The notes: generated by a model from the letters alone, not told the origin. A stretch of DNA of 53,831 nt from Candidatus Kaiserbacteria bacterium (GCA_026713605.1 JAPOOC010000004.1:1-53831), one strand, 5' to 3'; positions 19,152 to 27,853 are shown, counted from the first letter of the stretch. Made by a program: numbers and translations.

Positions 19152-19332
19152 ATTTTTAGGAATCTGTTATGCACCAAAAACCACTTTTAAATCATTGGCT
19201 GTTGTCAGATGGTTATATGATATAAGTGTTTGCTTGGAGTGTCAAGATGTTTTAGCAGAAATCCAATTCTGCTCATTAAGAAAATCAGTTTCCACACAAA
19301 AGCACTGGTACACTACTCTTAAGCAAAGATGT

Positions 19333-19596
19333 ATGAAAAACAGTAAGACAGCAGAAAGAAAGTTTTCAATGACAGTGTCTGCACCGCACACTTTCGCGCA
19401 GGAGGAGCGTGACTTTTTGTCACAGGTAGTTACAGAAGAAATAAAAAAAGGTGCTGATATTATTGTTGATGAGGTGTTTGAAGAGAGAAACGCTGATGAG
19501 TATATCCTAAGTGGCGATAGTGTGTCTGCAGAAAGGTTGGCAGAAGCAATGGCGGACTATGTTGAATGCAAAGTTGTGCTCAAAGAGGTGCAGTAG
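19333..19596 (+). CDS. hypothetical small protein
   Basis: MKNSKTAERKFSMTVSAPHTFAQEERDFLSQVVTEEIKKGADIIVDEVFEERNADEYILSGDSVSAERLAEAMADYVECKVVLKEVQ; start uncertain. Confidence 0.5.
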   Translation: MKNSKTAERKFSMTVSAPHTFAQEERDFLSQVVTEEIKKGADIIVDEVFEERNADEYILSGDSVSAERLAEAMADYVECKVVLKEVQ

Positions 19597-19721
19597 GAGA
19601 GCAGTGCGGATCCGTCAGAGTCAGTAGTGTGTTGTCAAGGGGGTTAGGGGTAACTTTTACACAACGGCGGGGATAAAAAAATCCTATGGAATATAGACAT
19701 TTTTTGTTTTTGTGCAAAATT

Positions 19722-19755
19722 GTGGAAAAAAGTGGGGATATGTGGAAATAAATGG
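19722..19755 (+). promoter_or_regulatory. MraZ operator-like direct repeats
   Basis: GTGGAaaaaa-GTGGGgatat-GTGGAaataa-ATGG with exact 10-bp period, 47 nt upstream of the mraZ ATG. Confidence 0.8.
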
Positions 19756-19801
19756 TCTATAGTAGAAGCGTGGTGGGGAAGAAGTACCCTCTTGCGTACC
19801 T

Positions 19802-20236
19802 ATGGAATTTTATTTGACAATGGACAAAAAGCGGCGATTTGCCGTTCCGACGAAGTGTCGGAAGATACTCGGTACGACATTAATTGTCAGCCGCGGTCTT
19901 GATAAGTGTCTGAATGTGTACGCAAGCAAAGTATGGGAGAGCGGAAAAACGAAAGCGCAGGAGTTAGATAGGCGACTTTCTATCAGCGCAAAGCACCGAA
20001 AGCTATCAAGATTTCTCACAACCGTTGAAGAGATCGCTGTTGATGGCTCCGGCAGAGTGTTGGTACCGGAACACCTTGCACAATTCGCTGACCTGAAAGA
20101 TACCATTGTGTTTGTGAGCACCGAAGAGGGTTTTCAAATATGGAGTTCACAAGAATGGGAGAACGAGGGTATGCCTGATCTGCATGAAGCACAGATGCTT
20201 GCCGAAGGAGAAGAGTTTCAAAAACTGAGTGACTAG
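19802..20236 (+). CDS. mraZ: transcriptional regulator MraZ
   Basis: MEFYLTMDKKRRFAVPTKCRKIL...AVDGSGRVLVPEHLAQFADLKDTIVFVSTEEGFQIWSSQEWE. Confidence 0.93.
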   Translation: MEFYLTMDKKRRFAVPTKCRKILGTTLIVSRGLDKCLNVYASKVWESGKTKAQELDRRLSISAKHRKLSRFLTTVEEIAVDGSGRVLVPEHLAQFADLKDTIVFVSTEEGFQIWSSQEWENEGMPDLHEAQMLAEGEEFQKLSD

Positions 20237-20241
20237 AAGGT

Positions 20242-21138
20242 ATGGAGACGCACACACCCGTACTCGTGCAGGAGGTGCTTGAGCAGATGGCGATTGCACC
20301 GAACGGTATCATGCTGGATGGCACGGTCGGACTCGGCGGTCACGCAAAACATCTGTTACGAGCAATGCAAGGCGGCGTGTTCGTGGGTATTGACGCAGAC
20401 CGGAATGCACTAACGAAAGCGCAGGAAAACCTCGCACCAGCACCAAAAGAGGTAACGGCACATTTTGTGGAAAGCAATTTTAGAGATATCGCAGCTATCA
20501 CAAAAGAGTTGGCACTGCCAGGATACGACAGAGTGCTACTTGATCTTGGATGGGGGAGCCATCAGTTACACAGCGGGAGAGGATTTTCCTTCGCACAGGA
20601 CGAGCCGCTACAGATGTGCTACAGCACCCAAGAAGGAGCATGCGTGGTAACGGCGTTTGATGTGGTCAACACCTTTGAGGAAAGCAACCTTGCGGACATC
20701 ATTAAGGGATACGGCGGAGAACGATGGGCGGTGCGCATAGCGAAGCATATTGTGGAAGAGCGCGAGACGGCACCAATCGCCACGACAAAAAAGCTTGCGG
20801 CAATTGTGGCAGGGGCAATACCGAGGCGACTACACCCGAGGCGACTACACCCAGCGACGAAGACCTTTCAGGCAATTCGCATGACGGTGAATGATGAAAT
20901 AAATACGCTCAAGCAGTTTCTTGAGGTACTACCGAAACACATGCGACCAGAAGGAAGGATCGCCATCATAGCGTTTCACAGCGGGGAAAGCAGAATAGTG
21001 AAACAAACATTTAAAAAATGGGAAGAGGAGGGTTTCGGAAAACGATATACAAAAAAAGCGCATAAACCGACAGAAGAAGAGTGCGCGCGCAATCCGCGAG
21101 CGCGGAGTGCAGTATTACGAACCTTTATTGTTACTTAA
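20242..21138 (+). CDS. rsmH: 16S rRNA (cytosine-1402-N4) methyltransferase
   Basis: METHTPVLVQEVLEQMAIAPNGIMLDGTVGLGGHAKHLL; HPATKTFQAIRMTVNDEINTLKQFL; IIAFHSGESRIVK. Confidence 0.95.
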   Translation: METHTPVLVQEVLEQMAIAPNGIMLDGTVGLGGHAKHLLRAMQGGVFVGIDADRNALTKAQENLAPAPKEVTAHFVESNFRDIAAITKELALPGYDRVLLDLGWGSHQLHSGRGFSFAQDEPLQMCYSTQEGACVVTAFDVVNTFEESNLADIIKGYGGERWAVRIAKHIVEERETAPIATTKKLAAIVAGAIPRRLHPRRLHPATKTFQAIRMTVNDEINTLKQFLEVLPKHMRPEGRIAIIAFHSGESRIVKQTFKKWEEEGFGKRYTKKAHKPTEEECARNPRARSAVLRTFIVT

Positions 21139-21145
21139 AAATTAT

Positions 21146-21430
21146 ATGAAAAAAATAAAAAAAGTCAGTTTCATCCGTGGGGGCATCATAGGCAGCGTCA
21201 TTATCGGATGTATCGGGGTTATAGCGGCACATATGTATTTTGTATATATGAGTGGGCAGTATGTGAACATCGCGAGACAGACGGAGGAGGACATATATTT
21301 TGTACGGAATGAGATTGTGCAGATGGCAAGCGGTGGGGCAACGGGGGTAGATATGCATAGTATTGTCGCTTCGCACCTCGTCGTCGCAGAGCCGACAACG
21401 GTCTCATCTGGCTACACACCAGAGCATTAG
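21146..21430 (+). CDS. small single-TM protein in the ftsL position
   Basis: MKKIKKVSFIRGGIIGSVIIGCIGVIAAHMYFVYM TM; directly after rsmH. Confidence 0.5.
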   Translation: MKKIKKVSFIRGGIIGSVIIGCIGVIAAHMYFVYMSGQYVNIARQTEEDIYFVRNEIVQMASGGATGVDMHSIVASHLVVAEPTTVSSGYTPEH

Positions 21431-21526
21431 TCAACATGCCACCGAAGGTGTTGACCTGCAGTATGTTGCCTGCCCTGCCGACAGGGTTAGTGGATAGCGA
21501 GTCGGTTGTATCAGTTTGCGGTATGG

Positions 21527-21532
21527 TATACT
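21527..21532 (+). promoter_or_regulatory. extended -10 (TGGTATACT) 9 nt before the rpsP ATG
   Basis: GTATGGTATACTACAGACACTATG. Confidence 0.65.
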
Positions 21533-21541
21533 ACAGACACT

Positions 21542-22060
21542 ATGTTAAAGATACGATTACAGCGCATCGGTCGGCGGAATAATCCGTCGTATCGGGTGGT
21601 AGTGGTGGAATCCACGGTAGCGGCGCGAAAAGGGAAGCCAGTTGAACTGTTGGGGACATACGACACAATACGAAAGACAACCTCATTGAACAATGAGCGG
21701 ATACAGCATTGGCTATCAGTCGGAGCGCAAGCATCAGACACGATGCACAACATTTTGATCAAGAATGGTGTAATAGAGGGAGTTGCCGTCAACACATTGC
21801 CGAAGAAGAGTCCAGTGAAAAAGAAAAAAGATGCAGCCGACGGCGCAGAAGCAGAGCAGAAAAGTGAAGCGCAGGCAAGTACAGGTGATGCTCCTAAGGA
21901 CACAGCAGAACCAGCAGAACCAGCGGGCGACACAAAGGATGAGGCGCCAAAGCAGGAGGTCAAGACAGCAGAACAAAGCAATACAGATGACACCGCTGAC
22001 ACCGATGCAGAAAAACCATCTTCACCCCCTCCACAAGACACTCCTTCTACGGAAGGATGA
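21542..22060 (+). CDS. rpsP: 30S ribosomal protein S16 with long low-complexity C-terminal tail
   Basis: MLKIRLQRIGRRNNPSYRVVVVESTVAARKGKPVELLGTYD; tail rich in A/E/K/T/P. Confidence 0.95.
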   Translation: MLKIRLQRIGRRNNPSYRVVVVESTVAARKGKPVELLGTYDTIRKTTSLNNERIQHWLSVGAQASDTMHNILIKNGVIEGVAVNTLPKKSPVKKKKDAADGAEAEQKSEAQASTGDAPKDTAEPAEPAGDTKDEAPKQEVKTAEQSNTDDTADTDAEKPSSPPPQDTPSTEG

Positions 22061-22091
22061 AATAGTTATTGTTTACTAAAAATAGAAAAGT

Positions 22092-22358
22092 ATGACACAA
22101 GAAAAAGAAGAGGCACAGTTTCTCAGAGAAATTATTCAGAGAATTGTTGACAACCCCGACAAAGTTACGGTCGAGCATGAAGTTGATAAACAGGGGGTGA
22201 AATTAACACTCAATGTTGACTCAAGTGACATGGGGAAAGTTATTGGCGCGCAGGGAAGGATGGCAACCGCAATCCGAACAATTATGCACGCATACGGAGG
22301 TCAGCATGAAGCAAAGGTGAGCGTTATCATAGAAGAGCCAGAGAAGAACGAGATGTAA
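22092..22358 (+). CDS. khpA: KH-domain RNA-binding protein
   Basis: DSSDMGKVIGAQGRMATAIRTIMHAYG between rpsP and trmD. Confidence 0.9.
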   Translation: MTQEKEEAQFLREIIQRIVDNPDKVTVEHEVDKQGVKLTLNVDSSDMGKVIGAQGRMATAIRTIMHAYGGQHEAKVSVIIEEPEKNEM

Positions 22359-22368
22359 GGACTGCTCT

Positions 22369-23007
22369 ATGTTACGGGCACACATTATAACTTTGTTTCC
22401 GGAGGTTTGTACACCATATTTCCAATGTTCTATCTTAGGGAGAGCGGTGAAAGAAAACATAATTGACATACGGTATTACAACCCTATTGATGAGGTGCCA
22501 CTACTGAAGCGTGTTGATAGCCGGCAATACGGCGGAGGACCGGGTATGGTTCTCAAAGCAGAACCATACCTTCGGTGCTTTAACAAAACAAAACAGCACG
22601 AGGGGACGAGGAAAGCAATTTTCCTCACTCCTGGTGGTGTTTTGTTTACGCAGGAAAAAGCGAAAGAATACGCACAGTATGAAAACCTTATTTTTTTCTG
22701 CGGACATTATGAAGGTGTCGATGAGCGAGTCGCCGAGGCAACGAATGCGGAGCATGTGTCTATCGGCGACTATATTCTCACCGGCGGTGAGCTACCCGCA
22801 ATGAGCATCATTGATGCGACAGCGCGGGAGTTACCCGGCATCTTGGGAAATGAAACCTCCCGAGAAGATGCCAGAGTGGCGAGCAGAAAAGTGTATACTC
22901 GTCCGGAATCACTCGAATATGAGGGAAAAACCTATAGCGTACCAGAGGTATTGCGCTCAGGACATCATAAAAATATAGACGAATACCGGCAAGGGCTTGA
23001 CAGGTAG
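22369..23007 (+). CDS. trmD: tRNA (guanine37-N1)-methyltransferase
   Basis: ITLFPEVCTPYFQCSILGRA; RQYGGGPGMVLKAEPY; FFCGHYEGVDERV; SIGDYILTGGELPA. Confidence 0.95.
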   Translation: MLRAHIITLFPEVCTPYFQCSILGRAVKENIIDIRYYNPIDEVPLLKRVDSRQYGGGPGMVLKAEPYLRCFNKTKQHEGTRKAIFLTPGGVLFTQEKAKEYAQYENLIFFCGHYEGVDERVAEATNAEHVSIGDYILTGGELPAMSIIDATARELPGILGNETSREDARVASRKVYTRPESLEYEGKTYSVPEVLRSGHHKNIDEYRQGLDR

Positions 23008-23087
23008 GGTGCAAGATGTTGCAATCTGGTTTTACACAGCACTCTTGTGCAGATGTTTTTTAGTGTGGTAGAATTAACATACCCACT

Positions 23088-23312
23088 GTGATAAAACAAA
23101 AGAAGAGCAATCAAACGGAAGTAGTAGGAAGTGTTGACGAAACACTGCCGAATATGCTATTCCGGGTAACAGTGGAACAAACAAACGAGCAGACACTCGC
23201 GTATCTGTCGGGACGCATGCGAATGAATCGCATTAATGTCCTTGTGGGTGATAAGGTGTCTCTTGTGCTAGATCCACATGGCGGTAGAGCAAGAATCACA
23301 AAACGCCTGTAA
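23088..23312 (+). CDS. infA: translation initiation factor IF-1 (GTG start)
   Basis: VVGSVDETLPNMLFRVTVEQ...GRMRMNRINVLVGDKVSLVLDPH...RITKRL. Confidence 0.92.
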   Translation: MIKQKKSNQTEVVGSVDETLPNMLFRVTVEQTNEQTLAYLSGRMRMNRINVLVGDKVSLVLDPHGGRARITKRL

Positions 23313-23354
23313 GAGTGATAGATAGCACAGCATAACCACACCATAGTTTAGTGT

Positions 23355-23540
23355 ATGAAGGTCAGAACCTCCATTAAGGAAAAAGATAAAAATGATCAGA
23401 TAGTGCGTCGGAAGGGTCGTCTGTACCTCATTAATAAGACAAATCCTCGCAGGAAGATGCGGCAGAAGGCAAGTCCAAAAGGAAAAACACAGAAGCGACG
23501 ACGACCGACCGCTCACAGAAAGCGGAGAAAGAAAAAATAA
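23355..23540 (+). CDS. rpmJ: 50S ribosomal protein L36 with basic C-terminal extension
   Basis: [37 protein letters not shown] then ~24 extra K/R-rich residues. Confidence 0.9.
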   Translation: MKVRTSIKEKDKNDQIVRRKGRLYLINKTNPRRKMRQKASPKGKTQKRRRPTAHRKRRKKK

Positions 23541-23555
23541 CACAGTTAGTTTAGT

Positions 23556-23933
23556 ATGCGTATTGTTGGCGTAAATATACCTGAAAAAAAACATTTAAGA
23601 ATTGCGCTTACGGCGGTGTATGGCATCGGTCAATCCCGCGCGAAGAGTATTCTGGAAGAGTTATCTATAAACCCGACCAATACGGTGGGGGATTTGAATG
23701 CAGATCAAGAAACTGCTGTGCGTAAAAAGATTGAAGAATTTACCGTTGAGGGCGATTTGCGTCGATCATCTGCGCAGGATATCAAACGACTGAAAGACAT
23801 AAAAACCTTGCGTGGGTACCTACATGGTGTCGGATTGCCAGTTCGTGGACAACGGACAAAGACAAATGCGCGAACAAGAAAGGGGCCAAGAAAGACCATG
23901 GGATCAGGTCGAGTGAAGTTGCAGAAAAAGTAG
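23556..23933 (+). CDS. rpsM: 30S ribosomal protein S13
   Basis: MRIVGVNIPEKKHLRIALTAVYGIGQSRAKSIL...GYLHGVGLPVRGQRTKTNARTRKGPRKT. Confidence 0.96.
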   Translation: MRIVGVNIPEKKHLRIALTAVYGIGQSRAKSILEELSINPTNTVGDLNADQETAVRKKIEEFTVEGDLRRSSAQDIKRLKDIKTLRGYLHGVGLPVRGQRTKTNARTRKGPRKTMGSGRVKLQKK

Positions 23934-23934
23934 T

Positions 23935-24372
23935 ATGGGAAAAAAGCGAACAGCAAATAAAGTGGAGCAGAATAGGAGTGATTCTGGAAAGCGCACGAGG
24001 GTACTATCTAAGATTCCGAAAAAGAAGATCAGCAGAGGTGTTGTCTTTGTTGAGGCAACTTTTAATAATACCAAAGTACTCTTCACTGAGCCAGGCGGCA
24101 ATGTGGTGATGTGGGTAACCAGCAGCACGCTCGGCTTCAGCAGCGCAAAAAAAGCAACACCGTATGCGGCAGCAAAAGTTGCTGAAGCAATCGCTGAAAA
24201 GGCAATGGCAATAGGGGTGAAAGATATAGATATCATTGTAAAAGGAGTGGGAAGCGGAAGAGAGTCAGCACTCCGTTCATTTCTAAACCGAGGGTTTGTT
24301 GTACACTCCATTCGCGATAGGACGCCAGTGCCACATAACGGCCCAAGGCGCAAAAAGCCAAGGCGCGTGTAA
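23935..24372 (+). CDS. rpsK: 30S ribosomal protein S11
   Basis: GVVFVEATFNNTKVLFTEPGGNVVMW...RDRTPVPHNGPRRKKPRRV. Confidence 0.95.
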   Translation: MGKKRTANKVEQNRSDSGKRTRVLSKIPKKKISRGVVFVEATFNNTKVLFTEPGGNVVMWVTSSTLGFSSAKKATPYAAAKVAEAIAEKAMAIGVKDIDIIVKGVGSGRESALRSFLNRGFVVHSIRDRTPVPHNGPRRKKPRRV

Positions 24373-24404
24373 CAAACACAACTGGGCGGGTATCATCACA
24401 GGGT

Positions 24405-25004
24405 ATGAAGAAAGTAAAAAAACATAAAATCAGCAGGCGACTGCAAGCACCACTGTTTGAAAATTGTCAAACACAGAAATTTGCTCTGCGTGAGCAACGG
24501 CGTGTTCCAAAGCGACGCAGAAGGTCGGCATCTGAGTATGGCAAGCAATTAGCCGAAAAACAGAAAATGCGCTACCTATACAGCGTCTCAGAGCGAGTAT
24601 TGAAAAACTATGTGAAAAAGGCGGTTGCGAACCAAAAAGCGTCAGCCGAGGAAGCACTCGCCGAGGTGGTAGAACGACGGTTGGACAATGTGGTGTACCA
24701 GCTCAATCTAGTGCCGACCAGGCGCATGGCGCGACAGCTCGTCTCCCACGGCCACTTTACGATAAATGGCAGGAAAACAACCGTCCCATCATACCAGGTG
24801 CGTGACACAGACACGGTCGGAATCCGGGAAGGGAGCACAAAAACAAAACTTTTTGAGGTGTTGCTTGCCGGAAACACAACGAAGTCACGCGTAGGGTGGG
24901 CTTCTTGGGATAGCAAGGCGCGCCAAGGCACGATCACCGGAAAACCAGTGATTGGCGAAACGGTATTTTCAATCCCGTCAATTCTTGAGTACTATTCCCG
25001 CTAA
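24405..25004 (+). CDS. rpsD: 30S ribosomal protein S4
   Basis: EYGKQLAEKQKMRYLYSVSERVLKNY; ERRLDNVVYQLNLVPTRRMARQLVSHGHFTINGRKTTVPSYQV. Confidence 0.95.
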   Translation: MKKVKKHKISRRLQAPLFENCQTQKFALREQRRVPKRRRRSASEYGKQLAEKQKMRYLYSVSERVLKNYVKKAVANQKASAEEALAEVVERRLDNVVYQLNLVPTRRMARQLVSHGHFTINGRKTTVPSYQVRDTDTVGIREGSTKTKLFEVLLAGNTTKSRVGWASWDSKARQGTITGKPVIGETVFSIPSILEYYSR

Positions 25005-25028
25005 ATTACAAATAAACATTTTTATATT

Positions 25029-25976
25029 ATGACAGAGTATATTAACATCGCTATTCCCTCCAAGCCAGAGATAGTACAGGAAACAGACACAGAGGGAACA
25101 TATGAGATCTCAAGCTTATACCCCGGATACGGAAACACGCTCGGCAACGCCCTGCGAAGGATGCTACTGTCCTCAATACCGGGAGTGGCAATTACCACCA
25201 TACGCATACAGGGGGTGCCGCACGAGTTTTCAGCACTGGATGGGATCAAGCAGGACGCACTCACCGTTATCGTGAATATGAAAAATATTCGCGTCAAGGC
25301 GAATACAGACACCTTCCCACAACGAATAGCATTGAAGAAGAAAGGAAAAGGTGTTGTTACTGCCGGGGACTTTGAAGCGCCGTCGCAGGTTGAAGTGATA
25401 AATAAGGATTTAGTCATAGCGGAGATCGCTGACGACAAAACAGAGTTACAGATAGAGGCAGATATACAACAAGGCATCGGCTTTCGCCCTCGAGAAGATT
25501 TTTCTGACGATTCAGAGGTCGGGTCAATTGTCGTGGATGCGATATTCTCCCCAGTGAAGCGGTCGTCGTATGAAGTAGAAAATATGCGAGTCGGCGAGAG
25601 AACCGATTTTAACCGCCTCTCTCTATTTATTGAAACTGACGGAACCATCACGCCCCGTGAGGCACTGGAAAAGGCACTGCGCACTATGCTAACACAGTTT
25701 GAGGCAATGCTTGGCTTCCAGTCAGAAAATAAAGAAAAAATGAAAGAAATAGAGCAGGAAGCAAATGAAAACATGAAGGTGATTGCAATACAGGATTTGG
25801 ATCTGAGTGCCACCATTGTGAACGCACTAGAAAAAAACAATATACAAACCGTTATGGACTTGCTGAAAAAGGGAGCAGCCGGTATTCGGGAGATACCTGG
25901 CATCGGCACGAAAGCGGTTGAGGAGATCACCGAGCGCCTTGAAGGGCGAGGGATAATCCTGAAAGACGGAGAGTAA
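25029..25976 (+). CDS. rpoA: RNA polymerase subunit alpha
   Basis: LYPGYGNTLGNALRRMLLSSIPGVAITTIRIQGVPHEFSALDGIKQD; C-terminal AATG-like GIREIPGIGTKAVEEITERLEGRGIIL. Confidence 0.97.
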   Translation: MTEYINIAIPSKPEIVQETDTEGTYEISSLYPGYGNTLGNALRRMLLSSIPGVAITTIRIQGVPHEFSALDGIKQDALTVIVNMKNIRVKANTDTFPQRIALKKKGKGVVTAGDFEAPSQVEVINKDLVIAEIADDKTELQIEADIQQGIGFRPREDFSDDSEVGSIVVDAIFSPVKRSSYEVENMRVGERTDFNRLSLFIETDGTITPREALEKALRTMLTQFEAMLGFQSENKEKMKEIEQEANENMKVIAIQDLDLSATIVNALEKNNIQTVMDLLKKGAAGIREIPGIGTKAVEEITERLEGRGIILKDGE

Positions 25977-25986
25977 CACAAACACC

Positions 25987-26340
25987 ATGGCATACCACAA
26001 AAGAGGGAGAAAATTTGGGAGAAAAAGAGATCAACGAAAGCAGCTGATGCGCTCTCTCGCGCGATCTGTTATACTACATATGCGGGTTCAAACCACAGAA
26101 GCACGCGCAAAAAGTATTCGCCCCTACCTTGAGAAAATTGTCACCAAGGCGGCAGTCAATGACTTGTCGACCAGGAGATTGCTATTGAGTCGTTTCAATA
26201 ATGACAAAATAGTGGTAAAAAAGTTACTTGAAGAGTTGGGGCCGAAATACAAAGAGCGAAACGGTGGGTACACCCGCATCACCAAGGTTGAATCTCGCCC
26301 GGGTTCGGGGCGGACAGTTGCGGTGATTGAGTTTGTATAA
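25987..26340 (+). CDS. rplQ: 50S ribosomal protein L17
   Basis: MAYHKRGRKFGRKRDQRKQLMRSLARSVILH...NGGYTRITKVESRPGSGRTVAVIEFV. Confidence 0.95.
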   Translation: MAYHKRGRKFGRKRDQRKQLMRSLARSVILHMRVQTTEARAKSIRPYLEKIVTKAAVNDLSTRRLLLSRFNNDKIVVKKLLEELGPKYKERNGGYTRITKVESRPGSGRTVAVIEFV

Positions 26341-26348
26341 AAAGCAGT

Positions 26349-26708
26349 ATGGTAAACACACAAGAAAAAATAAGCATCAACGCAGCAGGGAAACGGCTCG
26401 GTTGTCTCGCATCTGAAATAGCGAATATGCTGAACGGTAAGCACACACCGGCATATGCGCCGAATAAAGCCCCCAATGTAGTGGTGGAGGTCTCCAATGC
26501 CGCACAGATGCAAATATCTGAAAAGAAAAAGGACAATAAAATATATGAGCGGTACACCGGATACTTTGGCGGGAGAAAAGAAATAACACTCGCGCAACTC
26601 ATAGAGAAGAAAGGGTATGGTGAAGCATTGCGCAAGGCAGTATATGGTATGTTGCCGGGCAATCGTTTGCGAAAAGTAAAGATGAAAAAATTACAGATTA
26701 ACGAATAA
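26349..26708 (+). CDS. rplM: 50S ribosomal protein L13 (short)
   Basis: INAAGKRLGCLASEIANMLNGKHTPAYAPNKAPNVVVEV...YERYTGYFGGRKE...VYGMLPGNRLRK. Confidence 0.92.
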   Translation: MVNTQEKISINAAGKRLGCLASEIANMLNGKHTPAYAPNKAPNVVVEVSNAAQMQISEKKKDNKIYERYTGYFGGRKEITLAQLIEKKGYGEALRKAVYGMLPGNRLRKVKMKKLQINE

Positions 26709-26712
26709 TAGT

Positions 26713-27126
26713 ATGTTAGAGAATCAAATAGAACGAGGGGGGTACATAGAAACCGTCGGACGGAGGAAAACCGCCGTCGCACGAGTACGCATTTCTAAGC
26801 TCGCAAGGGGGATCGTGGTAAACGGCAAGCCGATAGAGCAGTATCTGCCAACGCAGGAATTGGTCAAGACAGCAATGCAACCATTCCACGAAAAGGAGGC
26901 GTACAAAGAGTTCCTCGGGGCAACGGTGATCGTTAAAGGTGGCGGTTCATCAGCGCAAGCAGAGGCGATACGCCACGCACTGACCCGTGCATTTGTCGCG
27001 CATGAACCCACGGATAGAAAATTTTTCAAAGATTTAGGGTTTTTGACACGAGACCAGCGGAAGAAAGAACGGAAGAAGTTCGGCCTCAAAAAAGCCCGCC
27101 GCGCACCACAGTGGAGTAAGAGGTAG
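26713..27126 (+). CDS. rpsI: 30S ribosomal protein S9
   Basis: YIETVGRRKTAVARVRI...GGGSSAQAEAIRHALTRAFVA...FGLKKARRAPQWSKR. Confidence 0.96.
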   Translation: MLENQIERGGYIETVGRRKTAVARVRISKLARGIVVNGKPIEQYLPTQELVKTAMQPFHEKEAYKEFLGATVIVKGGGSSAQAEAIRHALTRAFVAHEPTDRKFFKDLGFLTRDQRKKERKKFGLKKARRAPQWSKR

Positions 27127-27255
27127 CGGTCATATGTCTATCAGATCTCCAAAGATAGCAAATACCTTATACCACAAGAGGCTCCGCAACATTTTTTCCA
27201 AAGCATTAAAAAACCCTATAAAATCAAGACCTTCTCCCATAATCTAGCCATAAGG

Positions 27256-27338
27256 CAAAAATATAGAACACCAAACACTCTATTCGTTTCATTTTAATGA
27301 AAACGAAATCATCTTGTGTTTGGTGTTCTATATTTTTG
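27256..27338 (+). repeat. perfect 23-bp inverted repeat in the 5' leader of the 27352 gene
   Basis: CAAAAATATAGAACACCAAACAC (27256-27278) and GTGTTTGGTGTTCTATATTTTTG (27316-27338); 37-nt loop with nested TTCGTTTCATT..AATGAAAACGAA. Confidence 0.95.
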
Positions 27339-27351
27339 CAAGGAGAAAAAA

Positions 27352-27792
27352 ATGGCAGCAAAAGTGAAACACCTACACAACTCCCAGCTCCGAGGGTTAG
27401 CGGGCGGCACTAGCCGCATCGCTAAAGATGCGGCACGGGAATTGGCGCGCCGCGCGGAGCAGCGCGAACAAATTCGAAAAGAGGCAAACTGCCGTGGACA
27501 TGTTTGGACACGCCACATGCGCCCCGCATATCCCGGTATGCGGGGTATAGAGGTGCAGGGAAGCCGTGTGCGGTGCGAGTCCTGCGACACGCATAGAAAC
27601 CTGCACATCGGGTGCTGCGACGACCCGCGGATAGAGGAAATCGTCCCGGAAGGGGACGATTTTCTCTGCTCCTGCAGGAGCTGCGGAGAGATTAGCATTG
27701 CCACTCTCTCCAAGAGAGAAATGAGACCTGCGTCCAGGAAAAGGTGGCACTCAACAACGAGGACCTATCAGCGCAGGGATAGGCACTCGTAA
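27352..27792 (+). CDS. hypothetical small protein with paired Cys motifs (putative zinc-binding)
   Basis: GCAAGGAG SD 8-9 nt before ATG; RVRCESCDTHRNLHIGCCDDPRIEEIVPEGDDFLCSCRSCGEISI; basic N- and C-termini. Confidence 0.75.
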   Translation: MAAKVKHLHNSQLRGLAGGTSRIAKDAARELARRAEQREQIRKEANCRGHVWTRHMRPAYPGMRGIEVQGSRVRCESCDTHRNLHIGCCDDPRIEEIVPEGDDFLCSCRSCGEISIATLSKREMRPASRKRWHSTTRTYQRRDRHS

Positions 27793-27825
27793 AAAAAAGG
27801 CCGTGAGGATTGGCCTTAAACCTCA

Positions 27826-27853
27826 AACCCACAGTTGAAAAAAACTGTGGGTT
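27826..27853 (+). terminator. intrinsic terminator (preceded by a second hairpin AAGGCC..GGCCTT)
   Basis: AACCCACAGTTGAAAAAAACTGTGGGTTTTTT. Confidence 0.85.

Noticed and set aside
12943-19596. Prophage or transposon
   Set aside because: No integrase, transposase, capsid, terminase or terminal inverted repeats could be identified.
24990-25993. 323-aa minus-strand ORF opposite rpoA
   Set aside because: Antisense shadow ORF; Ser/Phe-rich composition and full overlap with unambiguous rpoA.
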